DNA from: Isoetes taiwanensis
Lineage: Eukaryota > Streptophyta > Lycopodiopsida > Isoetales > Isoetaceae
Assembly (NCBI GenBank): GCA_021234155.1
Contig: JAJEKV010000039.1
Span: forward strand, 13,936,939-14,000,938
Length of the DNA stretch: 64,000 nt
Direction: 5' to 3'
Within the stretch, counting starts at the first letter, position 1. Every line of letters starts with the position of its first letter. Both the position numbers and the translations under genes were made by a program. This document shows positions 33,861 to 46,100 of the stretch, one piece after another. The notes under the pieces were generated by a model, which worked only from the letters and a program-made list of their open reading frames with translations, made no database searches and was not told where the DNA came from.

Positions 33861-36343
33861 CATCATTTGCGGTTCCATCCTTCTTCTTTGCCGGGGACCT
33901 AGGTTCAACCCTCCGATGACCCTTTCCTTTAGTGAAACGCCCTCGAGACGTGTTTTTCCTAGCCCGTTCTCCGTTTTGTCAAGGTAAAGCGCAAAGGTGA
34001 GTCCGTTGGATCACGTAAAGCCGCCACGCCATCAACCGCATTGCTCGAACTCGCCTTTTCAGTATCGGACTCCTCGGTATCCTGGCCGGCTGATCCGGCC
34101 TCGAGAATATGGCTTTGTCTATATCATCTTCGCCATCAACGGCGGGTACGTTGAATGTCTTCATCAACATGGCTTGCGGCATTTATTGCAAGCATCTCGC
34201 CCTCACCTGCCTTCGAAGCCGTCCTCTTCCACTTCGAATCGCGATCCATGAAAGGAAACCGTAGCTTATCGATTGCGGATGTACCATTATTACGATTCAA
34301 TAGCCGCCGGTTTGAGAAGTTGTATACAAGTTTGTCCGCCTTCTTATGTATAAGCGATTAAGGGTGACACGTGTGTATGTACTTATAGGCACTCCAATTC
34401 CTCTCACTTGCACTATTGGAAGATACCAAAGAGAGGATAGTCATTGCAATTGCTCGCAAGGTATCGATAACTTGCCCATGGGCTTGCCACCATGCATATG
34501 ATTCCATATTTGGTTCCTTCTTATGACTCTCCGGTCGTCGTGAAGCTCTTCATCCGCCCACCTTCCACCTCGGGTTCGGTATTCATTAACTTCGGCAATG
34601 AAAAGCTTGTAGTCCGATTTTGTTGGGATAGAACATTTTTGCAACCTTCTTCAACGAGCCCATCACTTCTTTATCTGTATGCTGGTCCATATCGTGGTTG
34701 TGTGGGTCTAAGGCATGCGCGGCGCCATGAAGATCATTGTATGACTTCTTCCATCGTTCATTGAAGTCTCTGAGTAGTGCTTTGGCTTTAGCATTGTCAA
34801 ATGGCGCATTGGGACCATCACGCGTTCTAGGAAGGATTGAATGGAGTGCCAACACCTCCAGACCTTTCCAGTGCTTGCCTTCGAAGAATCAAGGGTTTTG
34901 ATGGCATGACAAACAGGTTGCATGCACCTCACAACATTTTTTACACCTTTCCAAAATGTCTCCCGCCCAAGCATTTTCGGAAGGGCGCGACTTCTTTGTC
35001 GGTGTTTGGCGGCATTTTTCCCTTTCTCGCCTTCTTTCCCAATCAAAAAAACTCAGTATGATTAAAGGTTGAGATAATCCAATCCGCGACACTTCAAAGA
35101 CTCTTTCAAGACAGATATAATTGGAACCAAACCGAAGTTTGCCGTGATTCATGAGTGCTAGGCTCTTCCCCGACGCAATGACTTGTAAATGGCATAAATT
35201 GCCGAAGCTTCTTTGTGATGAATTTTACAAGCCGACGCGCTTTCGAATGGGATCTTTGAACCACGTGTCTTTGTGAGAACCGGTCTTTCAAAGAATAGGT
35301 TCGTGCAATGGCATTGGCAACTAGTAGCATGCAACCCCGAAATTAGGCCCGATGAATTCACCCGCTAGCTTGCAATTAGACGCGTTATCCATTACAACTT
35401 GAAATATTCTCTCGGGTCCAAAAACTCTCTATCACGGCCTTTGTTTTTGAAAAATCCAATCTCCGGTCACTTGGTCAGCTTTTGGTTTCTCACGGTTTTC
35501 AAAAATACTTCACCCCCACGGATACACGATCATGAAATTAATAAGATGGTCCTTGTTTACATTGCTCCAACCATCAGTCACTAATGAAGCTGGCCTCGCT
35601 TCAGTCACACGACACAACTTCATCTCCACCCTCTCAACCATTTTTCCATGTATTTCATCAACCATTTTATTATTGGCATGCTTGTATGAAGGCAGTCTAA
35701 AAGCCGGTCCTACTTTGGCAACTTCTTGGAAGGCTTCTTTCATTGCTTTATGCTCCAGAATATGTGGAGACAGCCCAAAGATATAAAATGCCTCTACAAC
35801 CTTCAGTTGTGTCTTCTTCAATTGCTCTGATGTTAAGCAATGATCAACCCTCTGTTGCTTCGTCTGTCTTTCCACTATTTCAATTGTCTCTATCATTCTC
35901 TGTTCTCCCGTGCTTATACCTACTATTGACCCTAGTCCGCCCTCTGATCGGTATGCTGTCCCAACAGGGGGGGTGGTATAGTTATCTTCGTCTGCTTCTG
36001 CCCGGCCCTGCTCTTGAGTATTCGTAACTCGTCTTTTTCTCATATTATTCTTCGTTTTGCGTATCCCATCCAGTCGAGACAATCTCTCGATGGCATCCTT
36101 TCGCAAGTCAGCAGATGCAGTACAAGTTGCGACACCGACGTCTCGTTCACGTAAGATGTGAGCTCGAATTCTTGTTGCAGAACCATTTACCGATGTGTAT
36201 CCACAAAACACACATTCCCACTCATTTGCGCCAAACTCTTTCACAAACTCCCATTCGGGCCTCTTTTTTCGACCCGCAACTCCAAAGATCGCTGACCATG
36301 TGCACGAAAGTTGCGCCCCCGACATCCCCTCGCCCGCACACAC
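33861..36343 (-). pseudogene. hAT transposase (BED finger, DUF659, C-terminal dimerisation domain), broken
   Basis: The 5' open part (36,343-35,510, 277 codons) starts with a BED-type finger C44-x2-C47-x14-H62-x11-C74. It ends with a DUF659-like region containing SLVTDGWSNVNKDHLINFMIV, the segment around the first catalytic aspartate of hAT transposases. Further down the minus strand, in shifting frames, I read MDNASNCKLAGEF near 35,385-35,350 (second catalytic region). Near 34,505-34,360 is the dimerisation signature WWQAHGQ.. and SSNSASERNWS. A basic tail runs to about 33,861. Several stops and frame changes lie between, so no full protein can be made. TIRs and an 8-bp duplication were not located. 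Activity would be DNA cut-and-paste transposition in the nucleus. Confidence 0.85.
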
Positions 36344-36352
36344 GCGATCCTC

Positions 36353-36404
36353 GCACCTCTAGAGGTAGATGCATGACACGCCGCACCTCTAGAGGTAGAT
36401 GCAT
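36353..36404. repeat. 26-bp direct repeat with palindromic core
   Basis: CGCACCTCTAGAGGTAGATG plus CATGAC occurs twice in tandem, each centred on the palindrome ACCTCTAGAGGT. Confidence 0.85.
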
Positions 36405-36879
36405 GACCAAGTAGCCACCATTGTTCGGACCCTACCGACAATGTCTCTTAATCGACTCCTTGATTACACGAACTAAAGGAAGACGTATATATATGCAAAG
36501 GAGCAAGCTCACAATGCATATGTTACGCCGACGTTAGATCCGGAAAGAATCAAGGGGGTTGGACGAGGACCCTATAGGATATTCTATGGAAGCAGATGCC
36601 AACCCAAAGGTGGAAACCACGGGGCCGGAGTAAACTCACGTTCCAAAGATCCAACGTCAAAGCATTGACTCAAAAAACGACACCTCAAAGGCAAACCGTT
36701 TCCCAAGGAGTATTTTGACTCAACACGGCGGTCAACGTTCGAGGTGAATTCTAGGGCTAATCACGTTTTTCTTATATATACTATTAACGATTGCCACAAA
36801 ACAGGGCCAAACGATTGGCATAAATATTTTTTGCTTAGTAAATCGGGCAAAACAGCTTTAGAAAATTTCGCGTCATAAA

Positions 36880-37160
36880 GAAAACAAACCGCAGCGACGC
36901 TGAAAATATTTTCGCGACGCTGAAGATTATGTTTCGGCGTCAGCGAAGTTCAAATTATTTCGTCTGAAAAACTCTTTAACCGCTGTCGCGAAAAATCGCC
37001 AGCGTCTGCGGTGGCGTCGCGGCGTGCTGAAAAAAAAATTGGTTTCGCGTCGCGAAAACGGTAATCTTCAGCGTCTGACGCGAAAATATTTTCAGCGTCT
37101 GTGATTTTGTTGCTTTGGCAGACGCTGAAATTTTTTCGACGGAATTGTTTTCGCGCCAGT
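36880..37160. repeat. CG-rich GACGCTGAAAAT repeat block
   Basis: GACGCTGAAAAT, ATTTTCAGCGTC, TCGCGTCGCGAAAA and related words occur in both orientations over 280 bp, a pattern typical of CACTA subterminal repeats. Similar to 31,230-31,540. No terminus assigned. Confidence 0.55.
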
Positions 37161-37294
37161 ATTTTTTTTGCGTTTTATCACGGCAAATTTGTCCGTATCA
37201 TTCAATTCATCACATTATTCGTATAAAGCGTCTGGCGTATTGAACCTATCTCGGCTTTCTCTTGCATCTCAAAAGTCTATTATTTTCTGTGTCA

Positions 37295-37570
37295 TCACCG
37301 GCCAGTTTGCCCTTTTATCCGTTCAACTAAGCATCTCAAAAGTCTATTATTTTCTGTCTCATCACCGGCCGGTTTGCCCTTTTATCCGTTCAACTAAACA
37401 TTGCTTCTCCCCGCATCTCAAAAGGTCTGTCTCGTCACCCATTTCGGTTTGCCCTTTTATCCATTTAACTTTGCTTTCGGTTTGCCCTTTTATCCATTTA
37501 ACTAAACATTCCTTCTCCCGCATCTCAAAAAGTCTATTATTTTCTGTCTCGTCACCGGCTCAAGGGTCAA
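37295..37570. repeat. Direct repeats GTTTGCCCTTTTATCC
   Basis: Four copies of GTTTGCCCTTTTATCC.TT and three of GCATCTCAAAA.GTCTATTAT, interleaved at about 60-80 bp spacing. Related to the pair at 31,120-31,185. Confidence 0.8.
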
Positions 37571-38490
37571 TTGCTTTCCTGTTCCTCATCAGCTCTAGTA
37601 GAGATAAGTCCCAAGGAATAGACATCCATTTTTTATCGACCACTTTGGGTATATCCTTTGCCTTTGTGGCAACATGACATTTTTAAATTCAAAAATCAAT
37701 AAACGGATCATTATTGTTTGAGACAACAACATTTTTATTGGAAACATGGAGCTCAGAGGATTGAACCTCGGTTTAACCATTATCTCTAACAATATAACAA
37801 TACAATCACAAGATAACGCAAATTATAACACAATAAGTTCCCTATAAAAGCCCTATCACTTTCCTATCATTATGGCATAGATATCAGCTCTCCGCGCATT
37901 CAAGAAGCTGCTCTAAACTCGGTTAAACTGCATGAACTTCGTTCATGTTTTATCTCGCTGCAAATTCCAACCAAAGTTCTAGTACAATTAGAGCACTCTT
38001 CATTAAACTCCAAGGCAATAGTGTGCGAGAACCGCATGAGTAATAAACATAGATCTAGAATCACATGTGCTATTATATGTGCTACAACGCCAAAACCATG
38101 CAATTTTCGATTCCATCTACCCCAAAGCAAACTATGTATTTTGTGTTCTAAAGCAAACTATATTTTCCTTAATGATATGTATGTAGCTTATGAGACCTGC
38201 ACATAATGGAGCTACATTTACACCTGTGTAAGATTTTGAGAGAGAAAAACAAAAGTCAGCATTTGCCACGGTACGCATAAACTCCATCAAGCCGATACCC
38301 TAAAAAGATAAAATTATGGTTGTTAAGGACACGGAACAAATAACATGTGGATGTTGAGAAGAGATGCTCTTGCAATGGCCAATTCAAGCAGATGACATTG
38401 TAAGCTTTCTAGAGAATGCAAACGAAATCTAATCAACACTGTTGTGCTTCCGTTGTCTAAGATGTATCCAGAGAATCTACTTTACAAAGC
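37571..38490. other. No gene seen
   Basis: AT-rich sequence with short ORFs only. Confidence 0.4.
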
Positions 38491-38497
38491 AATCATT

Positions 38498-38585
38498 GCC
38501 TATTGTAGGGTCTGCATCTTTTAGATTCACATTCTTCACATTATGTGAAGAATGTGAATCTAAAAAGATGCACTCTACAATAGGC
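38498..38585. repeat. Near-perfect 88-nt hairpin
   Basis: Left arm 38,498-38,541 and right arm 38,543-38,585 are complementary except for two or three positions (GCCTATTGTAG..AGATTCACATTCTTCACAT), with almost no loop. The stem of about 43 bp is long enough for a small-RNA precursor or a very short MITE. Flanks carry no recognisable gene. Confidence 0.85.
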
Positions 38586-38589
38586 ATGC

Positions 38590-39350
38590 CATCCCGGTAG
38601 CGGTAAAGCTGATCGCAATCTAAAACGCGAAGAATCGCAAAAAGAGGATGCAATAGATATATAGATCAGCTACTTCCTTTTTGCCAGAGTCTTTATTTGC
38701 TGCAAAGCTACTTCCTTTTTGTGCAATTCCGCCCCCAGTTTTTTCTAGAATTAAAAAGACTTGCAAACGTGAACAAAACATAAAACATTCACTAAAACAT
38801 AAAACATAAAATATCATTTCACTGTAACTATATCCTAAAACTCATTGTTTTCTTAATGAGTTGGGAAACATGTGATGCCTCCTTCTGGAACTCAGGTTTT
38901 TGATCTTCAAAGAGGGACAACATGACCTGGCTATGGCGTCCTTTCGACTACTGTTTTAAAGCATGAATATTAAAGGACAGAGCCAAACCCAATCATTTCG
39001 ACCAACATAAGCATCTTAGATCTCTTTGAAGATGACCAGGACATCAGATTCTTTGGATTTTGTATTTACACAGTGATATGCAGTGCTACCTGGAAAAAGG
39101 AATAAAGCAAATTGAGGAGTTGGCCGCCATAGTTAAAGCAAACATCAGTTTAGATCGTTGAAGTCTTCTGAGGGCAAAGTTCGGCATCACCATTTGCTAT
39201 AACAATTCCAGCTATCTCGTGTCCTGCAACCATGCGTTTCTACCAAAAGGGCCATGTTGGGCGGCAAAGCTCTTCTAGGGTTTGCAAGCCATAGCCAGGC
39301 TGCAACCCTCTGCACAAAACGCGACCTGAGGACCAGATTCGAACCATAGC
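38590..39350. other. No gene identified
   Basis: AT-rich sequence up to the CACTA terminus. Short ORFs without motifs. Confidence 0.4.
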
Positions 39351-39560
39351 CACTACAAGAGAATAGGGGTTTATTGTCAGTTTTTTTGTCACATTGTAGA
39401 CTACTGCAAATTCTGGAGAACTGACAAAAAGATGCTATAAATATGTCAAAAAAAAGTGACGATGCATCGTCACTGTTTTGTCATTTTTTTGTCACTTTTT
39501 TGGCAATTGTGTGGCACTTCTCTTGGCAAATTTTTGACACTTGTTTTGGCAGTGTATTTT
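39351..39560 (+). mobile_element. CACTA left terminus with subterminal repeats
   Basis: CACTACAAGAGAATAGGGGT at 39,351 is a standard plant CACTA terminus. It is followed by TTTTTTTGTCAC, GTGACGATGCATCGTCAC (palindrome), TTTTTTGGCAATTGTGTGGC and TTTTTGACAC words. The same words fill 50,396-51,075, and a related palindrome followed by TTGTTTTGTCA is at 62,220. No inverted CTTGTAGTG end is visible in the window, so the right end is outside it or lost. Confidence 0.75.
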
Positions 39561-39904
39561 TTATTTTTGGTCCAGCTAGACTAGTCTTGTCACTAGAATA
39601 TCATCTTGTACAGACTAGCTAGAAATATCCTACTGCCGGTCAAGGCAACCAAAGTGGAGGACACGTATAGGCACAAGTTCTACCACGTCGGGGATCATGG
39701 CCGTATAACCCCAGTAACCAACTCCCAAATATAAACATACACTGGCCGGGTTTGAACCCCCGACCAAGTGCACATTTATTTTGGCATTACTAGGCCTATA
39801 CCAACTCACCACACATCCGTTGGGCAAAACTTTAGCCATACATGCACACTTTGTAGGCAGGATATCTCCCGCCTTAGGAAGTCACGGAAATTTTTGTATT
39901 TTTT
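39561..39904 (-). mobile_element. tRNA-derived SINE (solo copy at left edge of the insertion)
   Basis: On the minus strand a pol III promoter is visible: A box TGGTGAGTTGG (39,811-39,801) and, about 45 bp further, B box GGGTTCAAACCC (39,759-39,748). A tRNA-unrelated body runs to about 39,561. The 5' region reads TTCCGTGACTTCCTAAGGCG. Nearly identical to the tandem copies at 48,251-50,395. Confidence 0.75.
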
Positions 39905-40100
39905 GGGTTGCCCCTAGGGGGGCAAGCCCTCGTTGACGTGGGTTTATAGCATCTTTCAAGCATATGCCAGCATATGCTGAGAATATGCTAATGACTGCTA
40001 AAAACTTCCTATCGGGTGTAAACTGGCGGTGGCCGCTGTTATTGGGCAGCAACTTTGAAACCGGCTAACCGGGTGGCGATGGATGGCCTTGCTATTTCAG

Positions 40101-40467
40101 AATCTCTGAAGCCGCCTCCGTTTAGCTGGACTGTGCTCATTAGATCTATTATCGGTCGGGAAGATTGTGGGTCCATTTTTGTGGGCAAGAGAGTTGTTGG
40201 AGGCTGGGTGAAAATGGGAAGGCTTCAGAGCAAAGGTTCTTTCGCATTTCTCGAGGTTAATGATGGTTCTTGTCCTATGGATCTTCAGGTAATGTGCCTA
40301 CTTCTAATTTTTTGCACATATTTACTTCAACTAGGATATAGTTTCAGATTTGGCAAACAGGTAAATCGGCTCAGAAATGGTTTTCTTTCCCCTTTGCCAA
40401 TGTGTATTTTAATATTATATCCTTGCAGGTGCTAGTGGATGCCGCAGTTGGAAATCTGAGTCAGCAT
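40101..40467 (+). pseudogene. Asparaginyl-tRNA synthetase fragment (anticodon-binding OB-fold exons)
   Basis: Two exons are clear: 40,101-40,288 (acceptor TTTCAG, donor GTAATG) and 40,429-40,467 (acceptor TTGCAG, donor GTAAGG), in the same phase. They encode VLIRSIIGRED, VGGWVKMGRLQSKGSFAFLEVNDGSCP and VLVDAAVGNLSQH, the start of the OB-fold of cytosolic plant asparaginyl-tRNA synthetase. That enzyme charges tRNA-Asn. An open frame reaches upstream to a Met at 40,055, which could be the original start or read-through intron. The catalytic class II core is missing, so this is a captured or truncated copy. It is followed by exons of unrelated genes on the same strand. Confidence 0.75.
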
Positions 40468-41044
40468 GTAAGGGAATCACAGAAATTAAAGATAATCCAT
40501 TCTTGAAATTGGAAGAGCAACGGGTAAAGATGTATGCTGAAATTGGAAAAGCCCCGCCCCTGATTGGAAACGAGTTGGATGAGCATCTGCATGAAAAAGC
40601 CTACGTCATTTAATACTTCTGTTGTATCAGTACTCTAATGTTATATCAATCTATAGTTGTTATTTTCTGCTTGAAATACAATCATCCAGAGTCGCGTCTT
40701 CATTACATTCCCCAGTGTAGAGCTTATTTTAGTAAGAAATGGGCCGTTCCACTATGTCGTTCCTCCCGAGGGCCATCTCCGCCACCAATTTATTCCCAAG
40801 TAACTATAGCAGAAATCTTCTCTGCAGTCTCCTGTTTTAGGCCATGATAGGCATGAAGTTGATAATGATAATGGCTTGCCAAGTGAAGGGAAAGAGCCCT
40901 AGAGGAGCTGCCAATATCTATCAGAAAATTGTTTGTCTACAGAGCTTTATTTGGTAGAAGGGTCCTCATTTGTTAGAGATATATTATTTCAGTAGCGAGG
41001 GTCCCTTGCAAATGTTCTAAGCTTTTCAATGATTACATGATTAG

Positions 41045-41159
41045 GTTGGAACTTCGTGATGAGTGGAGGTTGGAAAATAGAAGTGCGTTCGGGAACCTTT
41101 TCTCAGACACCATTGCAGGCATTGTTGTGCTTATGCTTCTAATATTTAATCCTAAACAG
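41045..41159 (+). pseudogene. CemA/PcxA-like chloroplast protein, single exon fragment
   Basis: One exon with an apparent acceptor (TTAG at 41,041-41,044) and donor GTATGA at 41,160 reads ELRDEWRLENRSAFGNLFSD followed by a hydrophobic membrane segment TIAGIVVLMLLIF. I recognise this as resembling nuclear-encoded plant relatives of CemA/PcxA, thylakoid or envelope proteins linked to proton flux. The identification rests on memory of the family and one exon of 38 codons. No neighbouring exons of the same gene were found, so it is a captured fragment. Confidence 0.45.
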
Positions 41160-43180
41160 GTATGATAGCAGAAGCTTGTTCTTTAGACCTTGTGGAATGA
41201 TAATAGTCTAGTTAGATCGTGGCAGATTAAAATGCATCCCAGTGTTTAGGGTCATGATCATAGTAAACTTTAATGTGGTCATGTCTCTTAGATGGTAAAA
41301 ATAGTTTGGCTAATCTAGGCTAATCCCAGGCCTAAAAATTTCTACTGCTTGGCTAAAGTTTGCAAATTTTGGAATTTCCACTTTCTTGTGTTTGGCTAAA
41401 CATCCCACATTTTCCTTATCATACTTACGTTTGCTTGGCTGTTTCTTAGGACAATAAAGACCCAGATATTAGGCAGCCAATTTTTTCTTATTCTAAATTA
41501 TGTTAACAACTTTTTTCTCACCATACTTTCGAACACAGCTAAAATGTTAACAGTGTCCAGGCCAATTTTTTTACGTTACAAAATGGTTCCTCGACTTACT
41601 TTAGCCAAGATTTCTCTCTAAAAGGCTAAAATTTTGCCATTTTGCTAAACTTAACCACTAGAGTTTATGCTGGTCATAATCCTGTGATAAGAAGGCAGGT
41701 TGGAAGAAGCAGGTCGGCATTCCAAATGTTTGAGTTATATTTTAGCATTACTCAAAAGTAACATGCTGGATTTATCTTATCTTGAAGAGCCACTGACAAG
41801 GGCGTGCAATCCCAATGATTCGATTAAAACACATCCAGTGGATATCTATGGGCTCCAAGCTGACATACCAAGCTCCTTCATTAGAAGGGTGAAACGCATT
41901 TCAGCTTTTCCTTAGCCAGAACTCAAGGAATTGGGTTTAGTGGCCACCCCAGATGAAGTTTATCTGCTGGGAATTCTTTTATATGTAAGCTATTGTTTTA
42001 CATTTCCCATGTGCTTAATTTTCACTGGCCTTCTTGATTTATTACATGGGTGGCGTTACTGAGACTTACTGGTGACAGACTGTTCACAAATATCTTAGAT
42101 ACGGGAAAGGCATTTATAATTATCCTTCTTTCAGAGATATTCTTGGGGTAATCTTTGAACTCAAACACCTGAACAACGTTCAAGGGAAACTAAGGATGCA
42201 GAAAGTAAACTAAAACATAGTAATGTAGTAGTCAGGCATTTGTTGGACAAAGTAAAACTGAAACATAGTAATGTAGTAGTCAACGGGATGATCATGAATT
42301 AAGCCAGGTGTGCTCTGGCAGAGCATGGCAGACTAGTAGGTTTAATTATTTGTTCTTTCCTCTATGCTTCCTGAGTTTGTGTATTCTTGGCTAAGACTGG
42401 GATGACGATTTAAACAGATTTAAATTCGTTTCGCCACAGGATGAGCCGGAACCTTTCCTCATTGGTTTAGCCAAGACTTCTCTTAACGGTCAAGGTAAGT
42501 TTGTGAAACGGTAAAACTTATAAAGCATCTCGCATCTCTTCCTCGGTATAAGGGAATTCATACTTGTTCGAAACCTTATGTCATAAAGTAAATCTTGTGG
42601 TGCGATGTAAGTAAAATGTTCGCGTATTTCAAAGTTTTCATGAGTGTGATTTGGCACTGCTAATTCCTTATTTAGCTCTCTCCTCTGCATATAAACAACC
42701 TGGTCTTCTCAGAGATCCTAATACTTTGTTTAACAGACAATTTTATTAGAGTAATCCTCCAGGATTGGAACTCCTGAATTTGGATATACTTTTCTGTTCT
42801 TATATCAACCCATAGTCAAGGCAATGGTTTTTCAGACATACTTGAGTGTGGATATTAGTGATTTATGTGTGAGAAAATTTGTCTTCAGTGTTTTGTACCA
42901 AAAACACCTGATAACAATTTTTTCTTAGAATGAGCCAATTCTCTGTAGTTTGAGTAATGTGGCATATGTTTTTTACATATACATCCCTTCTGTAACAATC
43001 TCTTCTAATAAACTGTGTAATTATGAATTGACTGCGTCAAATATCATAAACATGCTCTTTCAGGGTCCACCTGGGCCATCCTATATGCACTTGGGGGACA
43101 ACCAGGTAACAACTGGCAACAATATTGAATTGAAAGACTTGAATTCCAAGTAAATAAATAATTCCCACTCAATCTCTTCA
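41160..43180. other. Intron-like sequence with weak coding traces
   Basis: Short stretches read as possible exons (41,915-41,985 with ELKELGLVATPDEVYLLGIL; 42,436-42,494 with EPEPFLIGLAKTSLNGQ), each next to GT or AG dinucleotides. They may belong to the LRR gene fragment that follows or to another captured gene. I cannot assign them. Confidence 0.3.
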
Positions 43181-43186
43181 TTTCAG

Positions 43187-46100
43187 CTTGGAAAGCAAAT
43201 GGCGTCTAAGGTTGTACAATCAATGTTATGTTCTGCTTCTATGAGAAAAGAAGCTTTTTTACCTGTAATCAACGTGTTGGTCCTGAGGTCTCTCTTATTT
43301 CTTGTTTTTGCTGTTAGAGATTTTGTATTAAGCAACTTTAATTGTCTTTTAGGTCAAATATGTTGGATTCGATACGAGATTTGGTCTGCTATTTAGGATG
43401 TTTGACCCATCTAAACCGGCTGAATATCAGTGACAATCCAATTGGAGATGATGGTGCCAGGTTTCCTGATCTTACCTGAGCACATGATACTTTGCGGATT
43501 TGAAATACTAAATTTACTTTGACACTCAGGACCATAGCAGAGTATGTGCAGGGTTGTACCACGTGCACTTGGGAAGATCTTGATATTTCAAGCTACGAGC
43601 TGTGATGGCATTTTAGAAGTTCTAGGTGCTCTATCAGCTAAAACTGTTGGCCACATCATGACATAGCTGATTGCCGTGTACAATTATTAGTTACATCCTT
43701 TTGTGAGTCAAGTTTCTTAGGTGCCTTCAAGCTTGTGTTCTCTTGCTTTCTCGAAACTCCTCACAGAATTGGGGACACAGTCATCTTGAACCTTACAAAG
43801 ATCCCTAAGGCCTTGCAAAAATTGGATCAAGATCTCTAAGCAGGAACCCTTCTCTCTAGGCAAGAGCAGGGAAACTAACTTCATGAGGATCAGCAGAAAC
43901 GTCTGGGACAGTAGGAGCAGCAGCTTTCAATCAATCTTGGCACATATTAGGATGATGAGGATAAGAAGGTGCAGTTTGGGAGGTTGTGAAGCAATTTTGA
44001 GCAAAAAAGTCTTCTGAGTCCTAATGGAACTGAGGAGACGCGGCCAGTCCACATGTATTTCTACTAGATGTCAATCAGTAGTCAAATTACTGCTATATCA
44101 GTTTAAAGTACACGTAACTGGGAGGTTGTGAAGGAATTTTGAGCAAAGAAGTCTTTAAGTCCTACTGGAATTGAGGAGACGAGGCCAGTCCACATGTATC
44201 TCTACTAGCTGTCAATTTGTAGTCAAATTAGTGCTATATCGGTGTAAAGTACACGTGGGCCACATTATAACTTTAAAGTACTTGTTCCAACGGTGTTTAA
44301 CATGGACACCTACATTAACAAAATGGTCTAGTCAACAGGATCGAGCGGCATCTAACATGATGCCACAATGTACAAACAACTAGGTTTGGGTATTTATTTA
44401 CTTAACAATCACTCAACCTTTTCGTATGACAGGCCGAGCAAGGTTTCATCCAAAATATAGTCAAGAGGATTTGGTATGTTAAAGCTACTTCTGACAGAGG
44501 AAAGTTCCGTCAGCCAAATTGGCATGATGCTTAAATCGTACTTAGATGCAAAAATTTTGCACAGATAATGATCTTGGTAATAAAAGAGACTCAACTAGAT
44601 TTTAAGTTCTAATATCATCATGTACATAGGATTAAAATAGCTAGTTTAAGTATTAATAGATGTTGAGGTTTAGGCTTGTTGTGGTGGTACGCAAGAAATG
44701 ATTTGGCTTGCTCATCTTCTTGAAGATCCATGGTGAACCTTGGTGATTTAACCCATGTGTCAATAAATGGAATCTGGTGCAGTACTCCTTATAGCAGATG
44801 GCTTTTGAGTTCAAGCACGTGATATAATTAGACCACGTCATCAGCTTTATAATCTGATAAGAGTTCAAAATATATTGTTGAACTGGAACTAACATATGTA
44901 TAATAGATGAACGGCTGAGGCTGACACAGGCCATGTACAGTTATTAGTTGGTTGCTTTTTGTGAGTCAATTTCTTGGATACCTATTCTTTCTTTTGCTCT
45001 TTATTCTCACACCTTTATTCTCTAGTGATCCATTCTTGTGTTTTCTACACATCCTCTCGCAGGTCCGGATCCATTGGTTTGGCAAGGTTCCTTACACGGG
45101 GCACGGTTCAAAATCTCAATATGTCAGAAGTTGGTCTTGGTTCGACTGGCTGTTCAATAGAACTTCAAAAAGCATTGATCAGTACTCATAGTCTTCAACA
45201 CCTTAATATTAGGTTGGGAGACTGGTTTCTTGTATGATGTTATTGACTCAAATACTCAAATATTAAGATCAAAGGCTTGTCTAAATTAGCTTTTAATGTG
45301 TGATCTCATAGTAAAAATCGTATTGGACGAGCTGGAGCAAATCTACTATGGAGCAAATCTACTATCAGAAGTCATACTAAAGGTGAAAGGTGGCTTGGAT
45401 ACTTTAGACGCAAGTTTTAATCTTCTTGATTTGGAAAGTATGCAAGACCTTGCCATGGCTCTACAGTCCAGGTTGACATCAAATCCACGTAAGTTCTACA
45501 ATCCTTGACTTTAGCTACAGTATCAGGGTCGATATGTTGTTGAATAACAACCAACTATAGCAAAATGAATCAGTTTTTTTGTTGCTGAACTTTAGAACGT
45601 TTAAAAAGTATCCTACACCAAAATACAAGGAACATTCAGGAACGGAAGGTTGAAAACATTCTGAAGTTCATGAAATTGGTAAAGGACAGCAGCGGCTTAC
45701 ATTACATCCTTAATGTGATAAAGATAGCCTCTATGATTTTTCTTGAAAGTAATATTAGAACCCTCCTAGATCATTTTTGCAATCACTTTATTGCTTCTAA
45801 AATGATAGTACCATGGCAGCCATTTGTGAACCCTTGCATGTCATACCTTTCCATTCCTTTTGCACTTACTGTTCTATTTTCTTACTTTCATACCATGTCG
45901 TGATTATGTGTATGATGTGTAGGAATAAGTTAGGAGTTGGTATGCTTAGGGGAACAGGAGAGAGTGATTTATTGTCACCCCTAGACGTAAATATTAACAG
46001 CATTGTAGATGCCTGAGTGGTTTAAATATGTTAGTTGTCGAGATCTGTGCTACTCATAAAGGATTAGTGAGTCATCTATGTATTTTGGCTAAGCTTTTGC

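Noticed and set aside
39748-39811. Genuine tRNA gene on the minus strand
   Set aside because: A and B boxes are present but no acceptor stem or anticodon arm pairs, and a 250-bp body follows. A SINE is the better call.
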